From positions 121,468 to 185,467 of the forward strand of contig JAWKLR010000009.1 in assembly GCA_041392625.1 (NCBI GenBank): DNA of 64,000 nt, in the 5' to 3' direction. Made by a program: the position numbers and the translations under genes. The notes beneath the pieces are model-generated. The model was not told the origin of the DNA. It saw only the letters and a program-made list of their open reading frames with translations, and made no database searches. Within the stretch, counting starts at the first letter, position 1, and each line of letters begins with the position of its first letter. Below are positions 44,120-56,900 of this stretch, piece after piece. This DNA comes from M3007 sp041392625 (GTDB lineage Bacteria > Bacteroidota > Bacteroidia > Chitinophagales > Saprospiraceae).

Positions 44120-45920
44120 TTATTCTTTTCGCATTGCTTTAAACGTTCCATTGGGTTGGATAAATGAGACGGCTGTGGCAGGCTCATTGTCTTTCCGGTC
44201 AAACTTAATGCTATACCCCTCCAATCCGGCCAAATTGAATTTGTGGTTTCCGAGGGACATCGTTTCGTACTCGGGTTGGCCCGGAACAAGTACCATCAAC
44301 ATATCATCATCTCTGAGAGAAATTTTAATCTCAGTCCCCATCAATGTATACGTTCCGGTATACCCTTCCAATACAGCACGATCCACGGGTTTGGCTTCGA
44401 TTTTTCGGGTAAACTTCAAGGGGCCAAGGGATGGTTCCATTCCAAATATTTCCACGGAATTGATTTCTCCTTCCAGGTTTGTGTAAAACGAGACAGCCAA
44501 CTGGCCATCATCATCTGCTTCAATTCCCGGAACGATTGATATGGGTTTAAACACATCGTAATGTTTATGTCGGAGCCAAAAGTTCATCTCCTTTGTAATC
44601 AGGAACAGAGAATCCTCATGAAGTTCAAATCGATATTCGCCATACCCAGGATGTGAAAAGACACCAGTATAATCGTTAATTGGGTGGGAAGGACGGGTTC
44701 CCTCGATGACTCCACTGCTGTCTTTAGGCACATCAAGTTCCTGTTGCTTTTTATGTGCATCATACAATTCCGTGTGCCAATCGTAGGGCTCCAATTCCAG
44801 CATTTTATCCGCTATGGTATTGCGGACAATGGCTGGCACACGCGATCCATCCTGGTTTGTCAGCACTACAACTCCGATATCATCGGTAGGGAAAAAGCAC
44901 ACATTCGCAGAAAACCCGTTGATGTTTCCACCGTGCTCTACCCGGTAGTGGCCTTTGTAGCTTGACAGGAACCAGCCCATCCCATAATTATTGAAATGCA
45001 GGTCCGGGCGCACACTACCTGGGGGCATCCCGGAATTCACCATTTGTGAAGAGATTGCCTCCCGGATATACGATGGTGGCATGACTTCTTTGTCTTTAAA
45101 TTTTCCGTCATTCAACCAGGCAATCAACCAGTTCCCCATTTCTGAAGCGCTGGCACAAATTGATCCCGCAGGTCCCATGCCTTCGATTTTATAATACTCC
45201 ATAAAACGAATAGAGTCCTTATATGCAAAATACCCTTTTGCTTTATCGGCATTTTTATCCATTTCCCAGAGCGCAAAATTGGCTGTACGCATTTCAAGGG
45301 GCTCAAAAAACTGTTCCCGAATATTATCTTCCCAAGATTTTTTTGTGATCTTTTCAGCGATTACCCCCTGGAGCAGGAAGCCCCAGTTGTTGTATTGGAA
45401 TACAGATCTTAAATCGGCTGAAGGTTCGAGATATTCCATTCGCAAGACCAGGCTATCCCTTGAGCACGGATTTAGGTACCAAGAAAAGTCATGTCTGGGA
45501 AGTCCACTTCGATGGCAGGTAAAATCCCGTATTGTGAGTCGGTCGGCCATATCTTTTTCAAAAAATCGGACTTCCGGCAAGTGTTTTGAAATGGGATCAT
45601 CAAAATCAAGATCATCCGATTCTTTAAGAATTCCAAGCAGGGCAGATGTAAAGGCTTTTGTCGAACTTCCGATTTGGAAAAATGGTTTTTTCGGTGACGG
45701 GCAGTTTGTTTTCCATGTCCCGATATCCAAATCCCCGGGTATAAACAACCTCATCTCCTTTCACTACGGCAACTGCACAGCCAGCAGCATCCCAATCAGC
45801 CAGAACCCGTTGCATGATTGAATCCATATCACTGAAGGTGGAGTTGGACTGTCCATAAAGATTGGAACCAATGAAATAAAGCATGAGGAACACTGAAATG
45901 ATTTTGGTTGGTATTTTCAT
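44120..45920 (-). pseudogene. Beta-lactamase-family serine hydrolase, one-base frameshift
   Basis: About 600 aa in two frames joined at 45678-45682: reading leftward, an extra T in a T5 run (A5 on the plus strand) separates LPVTEKTIF from QIGSSTKAFTSALLG; with T4 the frame is continuous. Signal peptide (VFLMLYFIGSNLYGQ) at the N-terminus. Class-C motifs: SxxK in GSSTK, YNN in FQYNNWGFLL, and HGGNINGF as the third element. Downstream is a PF11954-like segment with YTGVFSHPGYGEYRF and a DUF3471-like end. Members are D-aminopeptidases or esterases; substrate unknown. Homopolymer location suggests a consensus error. Confidence 0.82.
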
Positions 45921-46265
45921 CTTGTAATGTTTTTATAAATACGAGTAACAGAGTTTTCAATCCCTAAATTCAATCCTATGCAAGTACGATAAAAAACGTC
46001 TCTATCTGCATTTTTTTAGGTCAACGAACTGAATTGATAGATTGGAGTAAAAAAATTCCCGAATTCTGCATGTGCAAAATTCGGGAATATACTTTCACCC
46101 AATTGTTCAGGATGTATCCTTCAGATACAGGGCGCTGCACATTTGCAACGCCCTGCAAAACTGAGGGAGGGGGAACCCTCATGAAAAGTCATCACCTCCA
46201 TAAAGGAGTGCGTGCCAGCACCTCGCTCGAAGTACAGAACACGCACCCACTCGGGTGATCTTCTA
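45921..46265. other. Gap holding two hairpins downstream of the giant gene
   Basis: 345 bases between the serine hydrolase start and the stop of the giant surface-protein gene. It contains the terminator described separately and a second strong hairpin, CAGGGCG-TGCA / TGCA-CGCCCTG (46128-46155), without a T-run. No promoter matching the Bacteroidota consensus was found for the serine hydrolase. Confidence 0.5.
46047..46088 (-). terminator. Terminator of the giant surface-protein gene
   Basis: On the minus strand, stem ATTCCCGAATT / AATTCGGGAAT (46055-46088) followed by TTTTTTTA (complement of 46047-46054). It lies about 180 bases beyond the stop codon of the giant gene, in the right orientation. 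Confidence 0.85.
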
Positions 46266-47990
46266 CTATTTATCCACTACTACCATTTTCTTCGACGCAC
46301 TCGCTTTGTCCGTGCTCACCGTGTAGTACATTACTCCACTTGCCGGTACTTCACTCCGCGTCAATTCGATCTGGTTGTAGCCCTTCGCATAATTCCCTGT
46401 TCCACTGTAGATCAAGCGGCCCATTTCATCATGCACCTGTAAGGTCACTTCACTCGACTCCGGTAGGTAAAAACCTATCTGAGTCTTGCTGGCAAACGGG
46501 TTCGGACTGTTCTGGTATAAGGCAAAGGCATCGCCCATTGCCACCTCGCCATTGAAGCGCAAGGCCACTGAACCACGGGTCAAACCGCCCGTTGCATCCG
46601 CTGTGTACATCTCACTCCGGGTAATCCGGTTGCTCAGGCTCAGCATCTCACTCAACTTGCCGCTGCGCTTCGCACGCAACTTCAAGGTGAACACACCGGC
46701 CTCTGCCCCATCGTAACTGGTCGTCAATACCGTACCTGCTACACCTGCATAGCCCGTGAACACACCAAAGTTGTCAAGGCTCATACCACGACCTGGCTGC
46801 ACCTCTTCCACTTCCATGCCCAACAGTTCCAGCGTAAACTGGTAACCCGCTACGCGCTCTGAGGCACTCAGAGTAACCAGCACTTCTTCACCTGCTTCTA
46901 CCTTCCGGTCTTTCGCATCGAAGTACAGCATTCCACCCTGACGATCGCCACTGACTCCCAGATTAACGCCATCGCCCGATGCCGTGTGGTTCAGATCACC
47001 GATCTTGATTGCCACAAAGTCATCCTCCAGGTGATCCTCTCCGATGTTCATCGCGGAGATTGTCTCCGGGAACGCCGTTTCAAACGGATTCAATGGGTTC
47101 GGGAACACAAAGTCCCGATCCACAAAGCGCCAGGAAGTATTGTTCACAAACTGTGCATCCAAGCCTACCAGCAAACGACGCAGATCACGCACATCCTTCG
47201 CTGTAATCGTTCCGGAGTGGTCAATATCCGCTGCGATCAACAAGTATGGACTTGGCAATGTGCCCTGACCTAACAAGTACTTCTGCAACATGATTGCATC
47301 CGCTGTGCTCAACCCATTCAATGGATCATCGTCCTTGTGTGGGATCACTGTGTAGTTTGTTGATGCTGGTACTTCATTCATGAAGCCATACCAACCCTCT
47401 GCACCTGATTCCGTCTGCAGATCCGTTGTGATTCCGGCGCCAACACCTTCCAACTGTACTTCTACTTCCTCTACCCCTGTTCCGTTTTCTGTTATGAAGT
47501 TGCCTCCTACCGAGTACAACAGACCCGTAACATCCAACTCAAAGGTATCCGAAGCGGTACACAAGCCAAGGCTTGCCGTTACCACTACACTGCTGCTCGA
47601 TGGGCCAACTGCTGTGAACGGTGGAATGATTGGGTTCAGGCTTGTAGCCGTTCCATCCTGCATGCCGCCTGCAACGCCGCCTGTCCAACTGAACTGGGCG
47701 CCCCACAGGTTGGTCGTCAATGCAATCGGATCCACCACATCACCATCGCCTGCACTTACATCTGCCAGTGGCAACAAGAAGAATGCTACTCCGTCTTCTA
47801 CCGTCGCTGATTTCTCTACCGTACAGCCATTGCCATCCGTTACCGTCACACTGTATACTCCCGCACTCAGGTTGCTGATACTGGAAGCCATGTTGTTCGT
47901 AGGGCCTCTGTAAGGCCGGTTGACCAGTCGTAGGTGTAGGCCATCGGACCACTGATCACTCAGTGGTAACACCGCTGTCGTTCGAACCAC
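46266..47990 (-). other. C-terminal part of the giant protein: dockerin-like, cohesin-like and T9SS domains
   Basis: An intact 574-codon stretch. After a final SprB-like unit (SAGVYSVTVTDGNGCTVEKS) come a PKD-like segment, a CarboxypepD_reg-like segment (VEEVEVQLEGVGAG), a dockerin-like segment (LSTADAIMLQKYLLG, then DIDHSGTITAKDVRDLRRLL, with an EF-hand-like DxDxSGxI calcium loop), a cohesin-like domain (VEAGEEVLVTLSASERVAGY) and the T9SS CTD. The CTD directs export and is usually cleaved or used for anchoring. Confidence 0.8.
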
Positions 47991-50900
47991 TACAACTGTT
48001 GTCGTCTGTGAACAGTACTACTGCAGGACTTGGCAAGACTACCAATTGCAACAGATCCACATCGTAACAGCCATCGCCATTTACTATGCGTGACCACAGC
48101 GTCAATGTACCGCTTGTGAACGTATCCGGAAGCGCAGCGTCTGCTATCGCATCGTCTTCTGACAAGTGGTAACTTACTGTCAGGCCAGATACACCAATTG
48201 TTACCATTGCATTCGCTTCGACAACACAAACGTGCCCATCATGCCGCTGAACTCATCCGACATACCTTCAGGTTCGCTACATAGGCCTTTGGCTTCGGCA
48301 AGGTCTGCAACAACACTTCGATTGCCTCTACGCTACCATCTGTTGCTTTTCAAATACCCGGGCCCAGACGGTGTAGCCATTTACTCCAAGGTATGGAGTT
48401 GGCAACTCCTGGATGCCCGCAAGGTAAGCGCATTCGCTTCGGAGGGTAGTAACAATATGTGTGCCTGTTGGGTCTACCAGCGCATCCCTCATCGGTCAGC
48501 GTAAACCAGCCTTATCGGCTTCTTCTCACATGCATAGATGATGATTGCCTGATCACACAGGAAGCCTACATTCAGGGTATGGTCCGTACAGCCGGCCATC
48601 ATCGTAGTGTACATAATCGTCGGATAACCATCCCATGGCATGCCTGTGGCGTTGGCCAACAGCCAAGGTCTGAGTCGTTGTTATCCGGGCTAGGCCTTCG
48701 CCTGAGTTCGCTATCGTTAATGGGTAGGTCTGACCATTCAATTTCAACAACCGGTTGAGGTGTTGAACTGGCTGTTTACGCCATCCGTGCCAAAGACAAT
48801 CTTGTATTCCGTATTCGGTTGAATGCTGTCAAAGCCAGGTGTCGAAATCCAGTTCTCTCCTGGGGTGCCGATTCCGGTGAAGTAGTATTCACCGTTGGCA
48901 TCCGTCTGGGTGGTCAGCAGGGTGCCTGTCTGGGCATCGTACAAACTTACCAAGATTCCAGCCAGCGCTCCTCACATGCATCCTGTACCCCATCCGCATC
49001 GCAATCTGCCCAGGCGTAGTTGCCCAACTGCAGCGTAAGCCATCACACAAGGCTTCCATATCGCCAATCGGGCTGGCTTTGCCAAGCGCTACTACATCCA
49101 GGGTTGGATCCACGATTGTAAGGTCGTTCCGGGTGGAGGCACCGTTCAGCAGGCTGTAGTAGGCTACCCCTCCTCCGAAGGTGTACTCCGAGGTGTTTGG
49201 ATTCACTACTGCACTCAACACTTCCTCTGTGCCAGGTACCAGTACCAGACCGCCTGCATCTGCATCCAGGTGGTACGAACGGGTGTTGTCGTAGAAGAAC
49301 TCGCCGCCCGATGGACCCTGGTTGGTATTTGCGCCAAACCAACTGTCCCGGTTGATAAACGGTATTGTGCCATTCTTCTCAAGTGCCCAGCCAGACTCTG
49401 CCTGGTAGGCGATCAGAACGTCACCACCGTTGGCTGCCGAGATCGGGGTGCCGCTTGTTGTATTCGGACGGTACTGACGGTAACCAAACTGGTGACCCGT
49501 ACGGTCCATCATCCCGATGATCACCAAACCATCGCTTGTAAATTCGATATCAGATATCATCGCCTGCGCACGGCAACGGAATTCTGCTCCCGTCGGGCCG
49601 CCACCGATGATCTCAAAGTTGCCGTCAAATATGCTGCTTGGCTCACCTGCCCCTGTATTTGGAACCAGGTTCCGCTCGCTGTACCTTCATCCGTCCAGGT
49701 CTCCCACTCCCGGCAATCGGGCCAAGGCTTGGATTCTGCACCGCCTACCACATCGCCGTGGTTGTACAGCCGGGACGTCAGCGAGTAACTCAACATCATC
49801 TTCCAGTTACCTGTGCTTGGGTTGTACTCGTGGATCGATGCATACAGATCATCGCTGCTGCCATTCATTTCTCGGTACATACTCCACCTACATACACCTT
49901 GTTGCGATAGACTTTCAGGCCAATGGACGGAACACTCCGTTCGATAATTTGGTGCTGTGGCGATCGGAATCTCTACGCTGCTTGGCGTGTAGCGGATGCT
50001 GTCGATCCGTACCAGATTACCGGTGTTCAGATTCACCAACTATTGTGCCAAGGTTGTGAATGCTGATATTCAGGTCACCAAGACCGGCCTTACTAATCTT
50101 GCCAAACGCATCGGCATCCTGGTTAGGATCCAGCGGACCACCAAGGTCGCCAGAAGGACGTACTACTACACCAGCATTTCTCCGTACCACGTACAGCTGA
50201 ACAACATTCGCATCGCTGCTGCTGTAATCAATCTTGTAAATACCGCCTTCGCCCAGACTGCCAAGACCAGCATGGCGTTTCACAAACGCACTCGCGTACA
50301 ATTGCTTCTGTTCGCGGTCGTAAGCCAACCAAATACAGAGCCCAACTCCGTGGCTGGCACTTCACCAAATACATCATCCGGTGTCTGACTGTCGTATGGG
50401 AACAAGGCTACTGATGCATTGTTGGATGCAATCGCAAGTCCTGTGAGAAACTGAGAACGTATTCGGCTTCGCCTGACAGTAACTATCCGGGTTGAAGTAA
50501 CCAACCTTGATGTTACAATCAACGGTATCGATAAACTGTACGGTAGTTCCGTTGTCATCTCCGTGGAACGATGGCTTCATCCATGGAATAAGAGCATTCG
50601 AGAACTCTATCCGGTATGGATAGTTGTTCAGGCCGCTGAACGAGAAGTTGCCATCCGAATCCGATCGTAGAATCAACAGGTACCGGATTATCACATTCAT
50701 ACAGGTACACTTTGATGCCGCCCAAACCATTTTCGTCGTTGGGGTCAAAGGTGCCGTCGGTATTTTCATCATCAAAGGCCATACCGCCAAAGTCGCCGCC
50801 TTCAACTGTAACAGATACAGTAGTAGAACATCCGGAGTTGTCGGATACTGTGATGTTGTAAATACCTGCTCCCAGATTTTCTATTGAAATTGGTTCCAGG

Positions 50901-53900
50901 AATACCTGTGAGGCTACCTGTTTGTGTGTGCCGTTCGACCAGGTGTGTAATAGGCTGAACACCACCGATGATATCAAGCAGAATCACCCTGCTGGTGCTG
51001 TTGCCACAGTTGGTACCCGTTGCGATTGCATTTACTGAGAAGTTGCATCCGCCAGTGATCTCAAAGCAGGTATCCGGATCTGCTACACAACCATTCGAAT
51101 CAGAAATAGTAACACAATAAATGCCAGGCGGTAAATTGTCCAAGTCCTCGGTTGTTGCTCCGTTTGACCACATATATGTGTATGGTGCAACACCGCCAGT
51201 CACAGGTAATATCTATTGATCCATTGGACTGACCACCACTCGTATTTATTACTACCGAATTGATCAATTCAGGTCCATCGTTAGACTCAATCGTTGCGCA
51301 AGTAGATGCAGTACAGCCATTGGCGTCCGTGGTAACAGTTACACAATACGTACCGGCATCCAAACCAGTTATATCTTCCGTCGTTTCACCATTTGACCAA
51401 ATGTAGGTGTATGGACCTGTACCACCGGTGAACGGTCAAATCAACGGAGCCGGTCATCAGCGCACAATCTGTATTGGTTGTAGTTGTTTCCAACTCGGGT
51501 CCTCCCCGAGAGTCTACCGTCACACAGGTTGTCGCAGAACAGCCGTTGGCATCCGTTACTGTTACACAGTATGCGCCCGCACCTTTGACACCAAATCCCT
51601 GCGCGGTTGCGCCACATCCCAGGTATAAGTATATGGTTGAGTACCACCAGTTACACTGATATCAACGGAACCATTGCTTGATCCACAACTTTTTGCATCC
51701 GTCACAGAAGGTCACACTAATCTGTGGACCATCGGTATTTTCAACAGTTGCACATGAGGTGTTAGTACAGCCATTCGCATCGGTTACCGTTACACAGTAA
51801 GTACCTGCGCTCAGGTTATTCAAGTCTTCCGAGCGGTAGAACCATTTGACCACAAGTAGGTATATGGTGCAGCCACCGGTAACCGTAAGGTCAATTGAGC
51901 CATTGGATTGACCACAGGTCGCATCGGTAAAACAGCTACCGTAACAACACTTGGGCCACCCTCAGATTCAACAGTTACACACGTGGTAGCAGAACAGCCA
52001 TTGGCATCTGTAACAGTCACACAGTACGTGCCTGCGCTCAAGTTGTTCAAATCCTCTGTGGTCATACCATTATCCCAGGTATAGGTATGGTTGAGTACCA
52101 CCAGTTACAATCGATATCAATTGAGCCATTGCCTGACCCGCATGTTTCCATCCGTCACGGAAACTACACCGATCTGTGGACCATTTGCATTGTTAACAGT
52201 AGCACAAGATGTTGTTGTACAACCATTCGCATCAGTAACAGTCACACAGTAGGTGCCTGCGCTCAGGTTATTCAAATCTTCAAGGTAGAACCATTTGACC
52301 ACAAGTATGTATACGGTGCAGCGCCATCTGTAACTGTCAGATCAATAGAGCCGTTGGACTGACCACAGGTCGCATCCGTTGGTACGGTTACCGCTGTAGG
52401 CCACCCTCAGATTCAACAGTTACACATGTAGTGGCAGAACAGCCATTGGCATCCGTTACCGTAACACAGTACGTGCCGGCGCTCAGGTTGTTCAAGTCTT
52501 CAGTCGTAGAACCGTTATCCCAAGCGTATGTGTATGGTCCTACACCGCCAGTTACACTCAGATCAATGGAACCATTGCTTGAGCCACAGGTTGCATCCGT
52601 AACACTGGTTGTCAATTCAGGACCATCTGAGTTATTAATGGCCACACAGGTGCTTGTTGTACAGCCATTCACATCGGTTACTGTAACACAGTAGGTACCT
52701 GCAATCGGGTTGTTCAAACTCTGTTGTAGGAACCATTTGAATTAAATGTAGGTGTATGGTGCGGTGCCGCCGGTAACAGTCAAGTCTACTGGAGCTGTTT
52801 GACTGACCACAGGTTGTATCGGTTCCATCTGCTACTGCATTTGGTGTATTAATACTGATATTAATCACAGTTACTGTTGTTGTCGCTGTGTGGCCAGCGC
52901 CGTTGAGGTAACCGTAACCGTATAAGTACCTGAGGTACATTTGTCTGGTCTTCAGTTGTTACCCCATTTGACCAATTGTATGTATATGGGCCTGACAGCC
53001 TGTAACCGTCAGATCGATCGAGCCATTTGATTCATTACACGTTGCATTTACAACATCAGCGCCCAAAATCAAGGTTCCTGGATCTTCTACCGTACCACAA
53101 CTAACAGCGCTACAGCCATTCGCATCGGAGACTGTTACACAGTAGGTACCTGCACTCAGGTTGTTCAGGTCTTCCGTAGTTGATCCATTTGACCAGGTAT
53201 AGGTATATGGTGCTGTGCCGCCATTGACTGACAAATCAATTGAGCCATTGGCATCTCCACACACCATCCGTAATATCCATGGTCAGTCAGACCTCCTACA
53301 TTGTTCACATTCACGCAAGTAGTTGCCGTACATCCACTCGCATCCATAACCGTTACAGAGAGGTGCCGGCTGTAAGGTTATTCAAATCTTTCAGTCGTGG
53401 CTCCATTTGACCACATGTACATGTATGGAGCAGCGCCGCCGGTAACAGTCAGTCAATTGAGCCATTGTTTGCGCCACAAGTTGCATCGGTTACTACCGTT
53501 GTCAGCTGTGGGCTGTTGGAGTTCAACACAACTACACTTGTACTAGAAGTACATCCATTTGCATCCGTTACAGTAACGGTATAGGTTCCGGGCAGCAAGG
53601 CCACCGATATCCTGGCTATTAGAACCATTTGACCATGCATATGTATATGGGTTTGTACCACCACTTACCGTCAAACCGAGCCATTGGACTGTCCACAAGT
53701 GGTATTATTTACAACTGTGCCTGTGATTTAAGGCCGGCGGTTGAGATACAATAACTGCACACGCACTACATCCATTTGCATCTGTAACTGTGACGGTATA
53801 AGTTCCGCGGTCAGATTATTCAGATCTTGATTTGAAGAACCATTAGACCACGCATAGGTGTATGGAGTTGTACCACCTGTAATGCTCAAATCAATTGCTC

Positions 53901-56900
53901 CGTTGTTTCCACCAAAGCAAGAAACCGAGTTACCTGAGCTGTTACCGAAGGAGCCCCTCATCACCTACCGTAGCAGTTCCAACTTCAGTACAACCATTTG
54001 CATCGGTTACTGTGACAGTATGTAGACTCGCAAATACTCCGTTAAGATCTTCGCCTGCAAAGCCATTTGACCATGAATACGTATACCCAGGAGTTCCTCC
54101 ACTTTACTGTGAGGTTAATGGAGCCATTATTTTGCCCACAACTTGCATCGGTTGCGGTAAGAGACAAATTCAATGCCGAAGGCTCATTTACAACACCACT
54201 TGTTGTGACACTACAGCCTGTTGCATCCGTTACTGTTACAGTATATGTACCTGGTGAACTAAGGTTGGTCAAATCCTGGCTTGACTCGCCATTTGACCAG
54301 TTGTAGATGTATGGACCTGTACCACCTGAAACGGAAAGATCAATCGAACCGTTCATTTCACCATGGCATAGGATGTCCGTAACTGTGGTTGTTACCACTG
54401 GACCTCCAATCGCATTTACTGTAACACAGGTAGTCTCTGTACAGTTATTGGCATCCGTTACGGTTACACAGTACGTACCAGCACTCAACCCACTTGATCC
54501 TGGGACCTGTAACCGTTTGACCACAAGTACGTGTAGCCAGGATTGCCACCGCTTACTGTAAGATTGATTGAACCATTAGACGCACCACAGGTAGCATTTA
54601 CCCAGGTGGCAGATAGGTTGATCGCTGGTGGCTCAACGATGAAGACAGATACAATACCAGAACATCCAGTACCATCCGTTACGGTAACAGTATAGTTGCC
54701 ACCATTCAACCCGGTAATTGTAAATGGTTCGGTGCTTGAAACACCGTTTCCATTTGTTCCTCCACCGGTCCACTCATAGCCATAGTCCGGGTGAACCACC
54801 CGTTACATCAATTGTAATGGTGCCATCGGCATCTCCATGACAGGTCAATGTGTTGCTGCTGCTCAAAGCAATTTGAGACGGAGACTCAACTACCGCGAAG
54901 GTAGTGCCGATACATCCATTGGAACTCGTTACTGTTACGCTGTATGAGCCCGCAGGAAGGTTATTTATTTCAAATGGGTTGTTCGGGATGTTTGATCCCT
55001 GACCCATGTTATTATCCTGATCTACCCAGGTATAGGCGTAGTTTGGATCTCCGCCAAACACCTCGATAACAATCGTTCCATCGCTGGAGTTACAGGTGTT
55101 GGTTGGGAGGGTGTACGAGGTAACATACATGCTGGATGGTTGTGTTACCAGGGCGGTAGTTACCGCAGTACAGCCATCGGCATTGGTTACGGTGATGGAG
55201 TAGTTGCCAAAACCAAGGTTGTCAATGCTAAACGGTTCGCTTGCACTGAATCCGTTACCGCTTTGGCCACCGCCCGTCCACTCATAACTGAAGCCCGGTA
55301 CACCATTCGTTACATCCACGATGATCGAACCATCGCTTAATCCACAACTGCTAACCGGCACTACGCTGGTAGACAAGGTCATCAATGGTGGTTGATTAAC
55401 AAAACCAGAGATCACTTTTGTACAGCCGTGGCTATCCGTAACGGTAACTGTATAGTTGCCGGTAGACAAGCCGGAGATATCCTGGCTTGTAGCTCCGTTT
55501 GACCACTGATACGTATACCCGGGGGTGCCACCACTTACGCTCAAGTCTATAGACCCATCTGCACTACCAAAACAAACTGCATCATTTACCTGGACAGATA
55601 AGGACAAGTCGGTAGGCTGGCCAATAATGACGGTCTCGATTGCTGTACAGCCATGGCTGTCTGTAACCGTAACAGTGTAGGTTCCTGCAGGTACATTCAT
55701 TGGGTCCTGACCAGTAAAGCCATTTGACCATTGATAGGTATAAGCAGGTGTACCGCCACTAACTGTCAAATTAATATTTCCATCAGAGCCACCAAAGCAA
55801 GATACATCTTCTTTTTCATGACTCAATACCAACAAAGGTGGTTGTGTAATTGTACCTGAAGTAACCACAGTACAGCCATGTGAATCTGTAACTGTAACCG
55901 TGTACGTACCAATTGGCAAGCCACTTGGGTCTTGACCCGTAAAGCCGTTTGACCATTGGTAGCTGTAGCCTGGGGTGCCGCCATTAACTGTCAGGTCAAT
56001 GGATCCATCTGAACCGCCAAAACACTGAACATTAGAAACTGAAACACTTGCAGTCAACAACGGTGGCTGGCCTACGGTTGCACTGCTCACTGCAGTACAG
56101 CCATTGGCATCTGTAACCGTTACGGTATAAGTGCCGATTGTCAAGCCAGACAAGTCCTGTGCTGCAAAGCCATTCGACCAAAGGTAGGTGTAGCCTGGGG
56201 GTACCGCCACTAACTGTCAGATTGATTGAACCATCGGAGCCACCAAAGCACAGAACATTGGTCACACTCAAATCAAGATTCAAGGCTGGAGGTTGTGTTA
56301 CAGTCTCAGATGTAACTGCTGTACAACCATTATTATCTGTTACAGTCACTGTGGTGGTACCAGCACTCAGACCTGTTGGGTCCTGGCCTTGATAACCATT
56401 TGACCACATATACGTATAGCCGGGTGTTCCACCAATAACTGAAAGGTTAATGGGAACCATCTGAACCACCATTACATGATACGGGTGACATGGTAGTACT
56501 TACTTGCAATAGCGGTGGTTCTTGTTACTGTACCACTGATTACATCGGTACAACTATTAGAATTGTAACTAAACTGTATAGGTTCCAGCAGTAAGTCCGC
56601 TAGGATCTTGACCAGTAAAGCCATTTGACCAAAAGTAGGTATAGCCTGGTGCTACCACTTACAATCAGGTTGATGGATCCATCAGAGCCGTTTACACACA
56701 ATACATGTGTAACAACAACGGACAACTAAGTCAGTAGGGCTGATTAACCGTTACAGAAGTAACCATGGTACAACCATTTGCATCAGTAACGGTAACCGTA
56801 TAAGGCCTGCTGTCAGATTATCAATATCTTCTGTTGTAGCACCAGTTGACCATTGGTAAGTATAGGCTCCGGTGTACCACCGCTCACATTCAGGTCGATA

